This document shows, one piece after another, positions 1 to 6,258 of a stretch of DNA of 6,582 nucleotides (within the stretch, counting starts at the first letter, position 1; each line of letters begins with the position of its first letter). The DNA comes from Gammaproteobacteria bacterium (GTDB lineage: Bacteria > Pseudomonadota > Gammaproteobacteria > UBA6429 > Thiohalophilaceae), in contig DRJN01000357.1 in assembly GCA_011052165.1 (NCBI GenBank), forward strand, positions 1 to 6,582, given 5' to 3'. The position numbers were made by a program, and so were the translations under genes. The notes beneath the pieces were generated by a model. It saw only the letters and a list, made by a program, of their open reading frames with translations, was not told where the DNA came from and did not search any database.

Positions 1-7
1 CAACTAC

Positions 8-38
8 AAAAAAATCCACTCCCTGAACAGGAAGTGGA
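8..38 (-). terminator. Rho-independent terminator closing the minus-strand unit
   Basis: The hairpin is at 15-38. Its arms 15-24 and 29-38 pair over 10 positions with a single C/A mismatch, around a GAAC tetraloop at 25-28. Read on the minus strand, it is followed at once by seven T residues (the A-run at 8-14 on the plus strand). That is the classic GC-containing stem plus U-tract arrangement. It lies about 50 bases past the stop codon of the lyase-like lipoprotein gene, so it should end transcription of that gene and mark the end of this EPS gene block. Confidence 0.88.
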
Positions 39-86
39 CCATGATGCAAAAGACTGGTGGCCTGCCGCTACAATTTAGCGCGGAGA

Positions 87-2117
87 TTAATGGGTGATCG
101 GCGTAGTAGAGACGCGGAAGTTGTCAAAATAGTGGTACTGGTCATTCGACGGTTGGTTTTCAGGATCATCGCCATTCCCTCCATAACTCAATGACATCCC
201 GATGCCGTCAATTTTTATGTTATTCGATACCCGCCACTTGTGGTTGCGCTGTGATACGAGCTTCGCTACACCACCATTCAAGTTTGGATCGGTAATCCAT
301 ATTTCCGAAAGGCCGTCCCTTAACCCACTCACACCCTCTTGCGTAACGGTGTTCATTTTCATACGCATCTCGATCGTTATCCAATACCCTTTAGGCTGAT
401 TATATTGATCACCACCCTGTGATGTATTTTCACCTACCGTAAATGTCGGATCTGTTCTATCAAAGAATTCATTTCCCGAAATGCGCTCTTTATCGTAATA
501 GTAAAGATTTAATGCACCATCACCACGACCCCATGCTCCGTTCCCATCTGAGCTTGGAGTGAAAACGAATGTCTGCAAGCTATCAGGTGTAGGGTATGTA
601 TTAAAATCGGGATGTCCTACCATGTCACCAGTCCCAAACATCAAACCTGGAAACTTCATTATTTTCATTAGTTCATTGCCTGACGGGATGTACATATCAT
701 AGGCAAGATAAATATCCTCCTGTTCAGGGAAATCAGCTTTGAACGCCATGCCGCCACTTCCCGGCCCTTGCCAACCTTGCCCAGCAAGTCTTTTTACTGC
801 CAGGACAACACCATGACCATCGTTGAGAGGATCATTGACCAAGCTCATATGCTGGAAAAGAGCGTTAGTATCGTTCCATCCATTTTCATTCCAGTGGAAA
901 TCGACCTTTATCTCCGATTCTGCGTACGCGCCGATGGGTCGGTTATTAAAATCAGTCTGCAACAAGTAATCTACAGGCGTGTTATCGGCGAGAGTGTCAC
1001 CACGAGGCACAACAACGGTGTCACTGGGAGAACTCTGAGGAGGAGAGGCGGAAACTCCATTGACGGCAATGGCATCAAGCACAAACCCGGTATCGGTTAT
1101 CAGGAACGGAACATTTGTGCTGGCACCAACAAGCGCCCTTTCTTCATAAAGGAGACCGTATATATCGCTGACCAGGTATTGGGTGTTGGGTATGTCCAAA
1201 AGCATTGGATCCTGATTAAGAATATCAATGTTTATACCGGTAATGGGCACACCATTCGTCGCGCCATTAACCACCCCATCACGATATAAATCCAGCGCCA
1301 GATGCCGGATCAGTGTATCGGTCGAAAGACGTGAATCTGTCGCCAACGACATCTTGTTTAGTATCGACGATATCGCTTCGATAGCTGAACGGTAATATAC
1401 CACTAGTAGCTGTTGATCGGTACTAGCCGTTTCTTTGGTAATGATGGGGGGCGTTGTAAAAATATCTATTTCGGTAGGAATATGAAAACCCAGTTCCCCA
1501 ATAATCTCCTCGCTAAATGAGGACAACCTGGTCGTCAGCAGTGGAACTGTGCCGCGTGCCGCGTTTTCGGTCCACGGGGTATCCAGACGCAGCATTTGAT
1601 AGGCAAGCGTCGTATAGGGCGTCGCATACACTGGCTGCCCGGCAGCAAGCGATTCCCGGGTGATGACGGTAACCAGCTTTTTGATGACCGGTACCATATT
1701 GGTATTTCTGTCGATAGCATTTGTGCCGTCGACAACAAGTATATAAGGCGGAGCGCTCTCGGGCGGTGCGTTCTTTGAAACTGACAGACCCGTTATTTCA
1801 GCGTAAGCATTGGTTGTGGCCGTTGCAATCGGCCTATCGGGGTCATAGAGCCCATTGAAGTTTGTATCCAGGGCGTGGATGCTGACCATTGCATATGCGA
1901 GCGGACCCTTGATACCCGCACCGGTGATTTGGTAGGTTTCGCCACCTGCGGCAGATACATTCTGCGAGTCGGAAACATTGGAGGATCCGCCGCCTGCGGC
2001 AGATACATTCTGCGAGTCGGAAACATTGGAGGATCCGCCGCCGCAGGCGGTTAGTGCTGTGATACAGGCCAATACAAACAAGCGTCGTGGTGTTACTGCC
2101 AATAGATTAAAATTCAT
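87..2117 (-). CDS. Outer-membrane lipoprotein with polysaccharide lyase family 14-like domain
   Basis: This is a 676-residue protein if started at the ATG at 2117. An in-frame ATG at 2129 would add four residues, but its AGG abuts the codon with no spacing, whereas the 2117 start has AGGA 11 bases upstream. A lipoprotein signal (Arg-Arg, hydrophobic LFVLACITA, lipobox LTAC) places the lipidated Cys at residue 25. It is followed by Gly, not Asp, which fits outer-membrane sorting. Next come two identical 16-residue Gly/Ser-rich repeats (26-57), then a beta-type module with a calcium-loop-like DTNFNGLYDPD (84-94) resembling SdrD-B/CnaB-like domains. A helical stretch of unknown family covers about 110-360. 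The C-terminal part (about 382-672) resembles PL14 lyases: KFPGL (488-492), YYY (539-541), GYW...MNT (577-590), the SLSYGG strand and YFDNF (663-667). PL14 enzymes cleave alginate or glucuronate polymers by beta-elimination, which suits the nearby algD. An Arg expected near 517 appears to be Phe, so activity is uncertain. Expression is probably sigma-54 dependent. Lyase-like family assignment is by eye. Confidence 0.75.
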   Translation of the reverse strand: MNFNLLAVTPRRLFVLACITALTACGGGSSNVSDSQNVSAAGGGSSNVSDSQNVSAAGGETYQITGAGIKGPLAYAMVSIHALDTNFNGLYDPDRPIATATTNAYAEITGLSVSKNAPPESAPPYILVVDGTNAIDRNTNMVPVIKKLVTVITRESLAAGQPVYATPYTTLAYQMLRLDTPWTENAARGTVPLLTTRLSSFSEEIIGELGFHIPTEIDIFTTPPIITKETASTDQQLLVVYYRSAIEAISSILNKMSLATDSRLSTDTLIRHLALDLYRDGVVNGATNGVPITGINIDILNQDPMLLDIPNTQYLVSDIYGLLYEERALVGASTNVPFLITDTGFVLDAIAVNGVSASPPQSSPSDTVVVPRGDTLADNTPVDYLLQTDFNNRPIGAYAESEIKVDFHWNENGWNDTNALFQHMSLVNDPLNDGHGVVLAVKRLAGQGWQGPGSGGMAFKADFPEQEDIYLAYDMYIPSGNELMKIMKFPGLMFGTGDMVGHPDFNTYPTPDSLQTFVFTPSSDGNGAWGRGDGALNLYYYDKERISGNEFFDRTDPTFTVGENTSQGGDQYNQPKGYWITIEMRMKMNTVTQEGVSGLRDGLSEIWITDPNLNGGVAKLVSQRNHKWRVSNNIKIDGIGMSLSYGGNGDDPENQPSNDQYHYFDNFRVSTTPITH
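1947..2042 (-). repeat. Perfect 48-bp tandem repeat, two copies, in the lipoprotein tether
   Basis: The segments 1947-1994 and 1995-2042 are identical over all 48 bases. Each encodes the same 16 residues, starting GGGSSNVS and ending NVSAA, and together they fill the stretch directly after the lipid-anchor Cys. A partial third unit (codons GG, 1941-1946) follows with one base changed. The length is a multiple of three, so gain or loss of a unit changes tether length without shifting the frame. Perfect identity, including synonymous sites, suggests a recent duplication. Confidence 0.95.
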
Positions 2118-2169
2118 TACTTCACACATCCTGAATTTTCAAAAAATTTAATTTCTGAAAACTCTAGCG

Positions 2170-2184
2170 GCAATTCCTGTGCCA
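2170..2184 (-). promoter_or_regulatory. Sigma-54 (RpoN) promoter for the lyase-like lipoprotein gene
   Basis: The minus strand reads TGGCACAGGAATTGC from 2184 to 2170. This matches the sigma-54 consensus TGGCAC-N5-TTGC at every conserved base, with the required GG-N10-GC spacing (GG at 2183-2182, GC at 2171-2170). The predicted transcription start is near 2158, giving a leader of about 41 bases before the ATG at 2117. Sigma-54 promoters need an activating enhancer-binding protein. In exosortase/PEP-CTERM EPS systems the known pairing is RpoN with PrsK/PrsR; whether that applies here is inference. Confidence 0.8.
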
Positions 2185-2282
2185 GATTTAAATTAACTGA
2201 GTTTTTTCCAGGAATAGAAGGGACTTATGAGCATAATCTAGAAAATTCGGAAGATTTTATTGTGCGAAGATCGGTGAATTGG

Positions 2283-2304
2283 GTCTCCTGAAAGAGACAT
2301 TATA
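2283..2304 (-). promoter_or_regulatory. Possible -10 box with adjacent inverted repeat
   Basis: A perfect TATAAT is read on the minus strand at 2304-2299. It is followed at once by an inverted repeat, GTCTC-N6-GAGAC (2298-2283), that would straddle the predicted start site near 2292, an operator-like position. No convincing -35 hexamer lies 16-18 bases upstream and there is no TG extension, so a match by chance in AT-rich DNA is quite possible. If real, it would give the lyase-like gene a second, sigma-70 type promoter upstream of the sigma-54 one. Confidence 0.2.
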
Positions 2305-2345
2305 AGCTTGAATTTGTTAACTACATGTTTTAAGTGATATTGAGC

Positions 2346-2363
2346 TGTCGCCATAAAGCGACA
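2346..2363 (-). terminator. Small hairpin after the glycosyltransferase stop, weak terminator candidate
   Basis: TGTCGC (2346-2351) and GCGACA (2358-2363) form a perfect 6-bp stem with a 6-base loop, five bases past the TAG stop of the glycosyltransferase gene. No T-tract follows on the minus strand. It may therefore be an mRNA 3'-end stabilising structure or a leaky terminator, not a strong intrinsic one. Its position agrees with the lyase-like gene having its own promoter. Confidence 0.35.
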
Positions 2364-2368
2364 TAATT

Positions 2369-3568
2369 CTATTTTGAAAAAAGCAGGTTATACGCCTCCA
2401 GAAGCTTAGGTATTTCGTGGTCCCACGCCAGAGTTTCTTCCACCCGCTTCCTGCCAAATTCGCCCATCCTGACCCTGGCTTCCTTATCATCCAGCAGACT
2501 GACGATCTTGCGTGCCATATCCTCGGCGTCATTGTTATTCGCGTACAGAGAGGCTTCCTGCGCTGAATACCGGCCCTCCGTCAAGTCAAACTGTACGACC
2601 GGCTTGCCCAGCGCCATGTATTCCATAATCTTGTTCATGGTCGACTTGTCGTTCATTTCGTTAGCCACGTCAGGATTAACGCAAACATCCGCGGTATTCA
2701 GCATTTCCAGCATTTCCTGATCCGGTACACGTCCCGTGAAGGTAACGTAATCCTGCAGGTCGAGTTCCTCCGCATAGACCTTCATCTCTTCCAGAGAGGT
2801 ACCACCGCCGACCAGGCCAAAGTGAACATCCTTACGACCCAGGTTGTATACGATATGGCGGGCGGCCCTGAGTAAATAGTCAATCCCTTCCTGCCGCCCC
2901 ATGACACCGACGTAGCCAACCAGGTACTGACGACCTTTCTTTAACGCTTCCACTGGCGGGATGATTCTCAGGCGATCCAGTTTGGGCCCACTGCGCACCA
3001 CAAATACCCGGTCTTCAGGCATCTTCCCGCGCTCAATTGCGATTCGTTTGTAGGATTCATTAGTCGCGATGGAGACATCGGCTAACCTGAACGTCCACCT
3101 TTCCCAGGCAAGCATCACCCGATAGAAAAAATCCCTTCGACCGAATTTTGCATCGTAGAGCTCCGGGTTGATATCGTGGTGGTCGAACAGGAATTTCTTG
3201 CCCAGCAGCTTAAAAAAACCACCGACCAGGAATATGTTATCCGGAGGGTTGCAGGCATGTATGGCATCGAATCCTCGTGTGAGAAAGACCCGCCAGGCCA
3301 GTACGAATTCCCAGAACAGGGCCACACTGTATTCTATCAGATAACCCCGTGCGCCCTCCGCTTCGAAGGGCAGGTTATGCCTGTAGATATGTACGTTATC
3401 GATAACTTCGTGCTTTTTTTCGTATCCCTTTCCAGTCGGGCAGATAATGGAAACTTCGTATCCGGCCTCTTGCAGTGTTGTCGCTTCCTGCCAGACGCGT
3501 CGATCAAATGGCGACGGCAGGTTCTCAACAATAATCAGGACTCGGCGTTTCTTACCAGCAGATGCCAT
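2369..3568 (-). CDS. GT4 family glycosyltransferase (GT-B fold, WbuB-like)
   Basis: This 399-residue cytoplasmic enzyme is predicted to transfer a sugar from an activated nucleotide donor to the growing lipid-linked EPS repeat unit; donor and linkage cannot be told from sequence. The N-terminal half (about 8-200) has the acceptor-domain pattern PSPFDRRVWQEA (18-29) and a DHHD motif (129-132). The C-terminal donor domain (about 215-385) carries GYVGVMGRQEGID (218-230), LVGGG (252-256), and NDKSTMNKIMEYMALGKPVV (306-325). In the usual GT4 E-x7-E motif the second Glu is E316, while the first position holds Lys308. Hydrophobic patches at 76-97 and 112-122 could dock it on the inner membrane. The start at 3568 has AGGAAGG eight bases upstream and overlaps the 3' end of algD by 17 bases, so the two genes are almost surely co-transcribed and translationally linked. 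Length is normal for the family and the gene looks intact. Confidence 0.9.
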   Translation of the reverse strand: MASAGKKRRVLIIVENLPSPFDRRVWQEATTLQEAGYEVSIICPTGKGYEKKHEVIDNVHIYRHNLPFEAEGARGYLIEYSVALFWEFVLAWRVFLTRGFDAIHACNPPDNIFLVGGFFKLLGKKFLFDHHDINPELYDAKFGRRDFFYRVMLAWERWTFRLADVSIATNESYKRIAIERGKMPEDRVFVVRSGPKLDRLRIIPPVEALKKGRQYLVGYVGVMGRQEGIDYLLRAARHIVYNLGRKDVHFGLVGGGTSLEEMKVYAEELDLQDYVTFTGRVPDQEMLEMLNTADVCVNPDVANEMNDKSTMNKIMEYMALGKPVVQFDLTEGRYSAQEASLYANNNDAEDMARKIVSLLDDKEARVRMGEFGRKRVEETLAWDHEIPKLLEAYNLLFSK

Positions 3569-4865
3569 CGTAGCGCCCTTCCTGGCTCCGCCCAGGAACG
3601 ATCCTCACCAGGTCAACAACGACCTGCCCGGGCTTGATCTTCTCCAGCACTGTCGAAAACTCGCTATCGCCGTTACCGATGACAATAGTCCCGGATTGTT
3701 CCAGCACCTCATCAATACTATCAACCATCAGCTTTGAAATATGCGGGATCTGGTTGAGGATATAGTCTCGATTCGCGCCCACCAGACTGGCCAGGTTGAC
3801 GTTGCGGTCATATAGCTTCAGGTTGTAACCCTTACCCAGCAGTCGCTCGATAATTTCAACCAGCGGACTCTCCCGGAGATCATCGGTTCCGGCCTTGAAA
3901 CTAAACCCAAGTATCCCGACGTCCTTGTTGCCCTTTTCCATAATCATCGCCAACCCTCTCTCGATCTGGTACTTATTGCTGACCATTATCGATTCGAGTA
4001 TCGGTACGCCGATGTCCAGGCTGTGCGCTTTGTAGGTCAGTGCCCGAACATCCTTGGGCAGGCAAGAGCCACCAAAGGCAAAACCCGGTTTCATATAATA
4101 GGGGGACAGGTTCAGCTTGGTATCCTGGCAGAAGATTTCCATAACCTTGTGCCCGTCAATTCCAACCGCCTTGGAGATATTGCCGATCTCATTGGCAAAC
4201 CCGACCTTCAGGGCATGCCAGACGTTATCGCTGTACTTGACCATCTCCGCCGTTTTTACATCGGTCTTGATTAACGGAGCATCCATGTTTTCGTAAATGC
4301 TGGCGAGCAGATCGCCACTCCTTGTATCCGTTTCACCGATGACTGTTTTCGGCGGGTTGTAGAAATCGTATACCGCCGTGCCCTCGCGCAGGAATTCAGG
4401 GTTGTTGCAAACACCGAAATCCTTGCCGGCTATCATTCCGGATGACTCCTCGAGCGTTGGTATGACCACGTCGAGCATGCTGCCCGGCAACATGGTACTG
4501 CGCGCAACCACAACATGAAAATCGTCTTTTCCCTTGAGTGCTTCGCCGATCTGCTCACACACGTTCCTGACATACTTGAGATCCAGGCCACCATTGATCA
4601 GACTTGGTGTTCCAACACAAATAAAGGACATATCGCTGCTGTTGACGGCTTCCTGCACATCGTTTGTTGCGCGCAGAGTGCCGTTCTGAACAGCCGTAGC
4701 GACAATCCCCCCGATTTCCGCTTCAATCACCGGTGTCTGGCCGGCATTGATCAGGTCTACTTTAGGCTGGTAAGGATCCACGCCAATCACACTGTGTCCC
4801 TCGCGGGCAAGGCAACCGGCAGAAACAGCACCGACATATCCCAGTCCGAAAATACTTATTTTCAT
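3552..4865 (-). CDS. algD: GDP-mannose 6-dehydrogenase (AlgD)
   Basis: This 437-residue cytoplasmic enzyme oxidises GDP-mannose to GDP-mannuronate with two NAD+, the committing step for mannuronate polymers such as alginate. The UDP-glucose/GDP-mannose dehydrogenase architecture is complete: NAD-binding GLGYVG (7-12), FICVGTPS (81-88), NPEFLRE (155-161), a central domain with Lys210, catalytic Cys268 in FGGSCLPKD (264-272), and the C-terminal domain with GFSFKAGTDDLRESPLVE (320-337). From memory of Pseudomonas aeruginosa AlgD, Cys268 and Lys210 fall at the same numbers, and the C-terminal GICW is shared. This favours AlgD over the UDP-glucose dehydrogenase (Ugd) and UDP-ManNAc dehydrogenase (WecC) relatives. 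It starts at 4865 with AGAGGAAG upstream, 25 bases after the EpsL-like gene, and its end overlaps the glycosyltransferase start. No frameshift or missing key residue is seen. Confidence 0.93.
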   Translation of the reverse strand: MKISIFGLGYVGAVSAGCLAREGHSVIGVDPYQPKVDLINAGQTPVIEAEIGGIVATAVQNGTLRATNDVQEAVNSSDMSFICVGTPSLINGGLDLKYVRNVCEQIGEALKGKDDFHVVVARSTMLPGSMLDVVIPTLEESSGMIAGKDFGVCNNPEFLREGTAVYDFYNPPKTVIGETDTRSGDLLASIYENMDAPLIKTDVKTAEMVKYSDNVWHALKVGFANEIGNISKAVGIDGHKVMEIFCQDTKLNLSPYYMKPGFAFGGSCLPKDVRALTYKAHSLDIGVPILESIMVSNKYQIERGLAMIMEKGNKDVGILGFSFKAGTDDLRESPLVEIIERLLGKGYNLKLYDRNVNLASLVGANRDYILNQIPHISKLMVDSIDEVLEQSGTIVIGNGDSEFSTVLEKIKPGQVVVDLVRIVPGRSQEGRYDGICW

Positions 4866-4890
4866 ATCTTCCTCTTTATAGCACCCTTAA

Positions 4891-6081
4891 CTAATAAGTC
4901 AGCCGTACCTTGGCCTCAACCCGGTCATTATCGTAATCGATTGCATCTATACTGGAATCACGATCTTCCCTGCTGTAGTTAACAGATACCTGCAGGTACC
5001 GCCGGGGATCCCAACTGGCACCAATACGATACTGCCATGTATCGTCATCACGTCGCTGTCCACCCAAAGCTGCGGCGATATCATTTCGTCCCTTAAAATC
5101 GTCATTAGTGTAAATGATCTCACCTGAAATATTGATTTTTGGCGTTACTGACCAGACGGGACGGATACTTGCCCCCTTTTGCAACACATAAGTGGTGATT
5201 TCGTCATAGAGCGAGGAAGTTTCACGCCATACTGAAATATCGATTTTTGTTTTCCCCGTCAAACTCCAGAAATATGTCAGGCGGCCTGTGGTTCCCTGAT
5301 AATCCCTGTCGTCCAGATCGTTGTATTTTAGATCTGTGTACCCCAGGTTGGCTTCCAGAGTAGACTTTGCCGATCCTTGCCAGCGAAAAATACCGCTAAT
5401 TTCCTTTTCGTCATAATCGTTATCTATCGAAACTCCGGCAATATTCGTATTACGCAGGCCGTTTTTCCCATAGATCACACGGACACCCACATAGGTATTA
5501 CGCGTGTTGGCATACTGAACCTCTAGTGTCCCGGCCGTTCGGTCCCGATCAAGGAAATCCTGCTCCTGATAGGACGCATCGGTATAATCCAGTTTGCCTA
5601 TCATTCTCCAGTCGGGATGAATCTGATAGCCAGCGCTAAAAAAGCCGGTGTGGGTGGCTCTCATATCTTTATCTGTAGATATTCGCTGGTTGAACGAGGC
5701 CAGTTCCCTGTTATAGCCATACCCCAGGTTACCGCTCCAGAGGTTTCCGACCTCCCAGGCCCAGGTCCCTCGCCCATCCACCCGCGTATGGTCCAGGTCA
5801 CCAAGCGAGTCGTACTTAACCCGTTCAACCTCTACATCCAGTAACAGGTGCTGCCGGCTCAACTTCAAATCAGAATTTAGTCCAACCCCCAGGGTTTTAA
5901 CCGTTTCGCTCTTTTCATTATCGAAATCACCCGAAACCCTGAAAATATTTGAATCGTTCAGTATTTTAGCGGAAACGTAAGGATCAAACCTGTCCAATGC
6001 TGCCAGTGAAGCATCGACGGGCAACAACGCTACTGAAAGAAGAAACAAGCTTCTTGCCACAAAACTCCGGGAATATTTCAT
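4891..6081 (-). CDS. epsL: EpsL-like outer-membrane beta-barrel protein of EPS locus
   Basis: This 396-residue protein has a Sec signal peptide (Lys/Arg-containing start, hydrophobic SLFLLSVALLP, cleavage near ASLA at 24-27). The mature part is made of alternating beta-strands rich in aromatic residues, in GYGYN, YLQVSVNYS and similar patterns, and it ends in KVRLTY. A terminal aromatic residue is typical of a BAM-inserted barrel. The sequence order FDPYVSAKI..DSNIFR (32-48), WAWEVGNLWSGNLGY (107-121), HPDWRM (155-160), GRLTYFWSLTGKTKIDISVWRE (266-287) and a final YDNDRVEAKVRL strand resemble EpsL, the outer-membrane protein of the Methylobacillus methanolan-type locus, also found beside exosortase B. 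Its exact role is not settled; export of polysaccharide across the outer membrane is inferred. The start at 6081 has AAAGGGG four bases upstream and GAGAGG further out. algD follows after 25 bases, so it probably leads the epsL-algD-glycosyltransferase transcript. Confidence 0.83.
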   Translation of the reverse strand: MKYSRSFVARSLFLLSVALLPVDASLAALDRFDPYVSAKILNDSNIFRVSGDFDNEKSETVKTLGVGLNSDLKLSRQHLLLDVEVERVKYDSLGDLDHTRVDGRGTWAWEVGNLWSGNLGYGYNRELASFNQRISTDKDMRATHTGFFSAGYQIHPDWRMIGKLDYTDASYQEQDFLDRDRTAGTLEVQYANTRNTYVGVRVIYGKNGLRNTNIAGVSIDNDYDEKEISGIFRWQGSAKSTLEANLGYTDLKYNDLDDRDYQGTTGRLTYFWSLTGKTKIDISVWRETSSLYDEITTYVLQKGASIRPVWSVTPKINISGEIIYTNDDFKGRNDIAAALGGQRRDDDTWQYRIGASWDPRRYLQVSVNYSREDRDSSIDAIDYDNDRVEAKVRLTY

Positions 6082-6212
6082 GAGACCCCTTTACCTCTCA
6101 CAGTACGCAATGACGAATTGTCTACTGTATAACCTTTTCCGACCCCACCTTGATTCTGGCCGGGAAACACCCAAGGTCATACATAAACATCTAATTTGTA
6201 ATGATATCTTAT

Positions 6213-6239
6213 TGTCCCGGTAAATTACAGCACCGGACA
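6213..6239. repeat. Imperfect hairpin in the gap upstream of the EpsL-like gene
   Basis: Positions 6213-6221 (TGTCCCGGT) and 6232-6239 (ACCGGACA) pair over 8 bp with one bulged C, around a 10-base loop. It lies 20 bases beyond the stop of the upstream glycosyltransferase gene (counted on the minus strand). No T-tract follows on either strand, so it is not a classic terminator; a processing signal or partial transcription barrier is possible. The rest of the 177-base gap (6082-6258) is AT-rich in the middle, carries the ribosome-binding site of the EpsL-like gene, and shows no convincing promoter. Confidence 0.4.
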
Positions 6240-6258
6240 CCTGGGGGGAAGCCCTCCC

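Noticed and set aside
768..1289. 173-codon open frame on the plus strand
   Set aside because: It lies wholly antisense to the lyase-like lipoprotein gene, has no recognisable domain, and its translation looks like shadow coding. The minus-strand protein has clear signal, repeats and domain motifs.
1941..2050. CRISPR-like repeat
   Set aside because: The two 48-base units are directly adjacent with no spacers and are in frame within a coding sequence.
87..2117. PEP-CTERM sorting signal, considered because of the EpsL-like neighbour
   Set aside because: The protein ends TTPITH with no PEP motif, hydrophobic segment or basic tail. It is anchored by an N-terminal lipobox instead.
2136..2161. AT-rich inverted repeat (TTTTCA ... 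TGAAAA) in the leader of the lyase-like gene
   Set aside because: Short arms in A/T-rich DNA. The predicted transcription start falls inside it, so the RNA hairpin would not form fully; probably chance.
3176..3637. 153-codon open frame on the plus strand
   Set aside because: Antisense to the glycosyltransferase and the end of algD, both of which have strong family motifs; no ribosome-binding site or domain supports it.
4515..4982. 155-codon open frame on the plus strand
   Set aside because: Spans the antisense of algD and the end of the EpsL-like gene, with a composition expected of a shadow frame.
6159..6174. Second GG-N10-GC spacing on the minus strand, upstream of the EpsL-like gene
   Set aside because: Reads TTGGGTGTTTCCCGGC. 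It keeps only the GG and GC dinucleotides and lacks the TGGCAC and TTGC context, so it is not a credible sigma-54 promoter.
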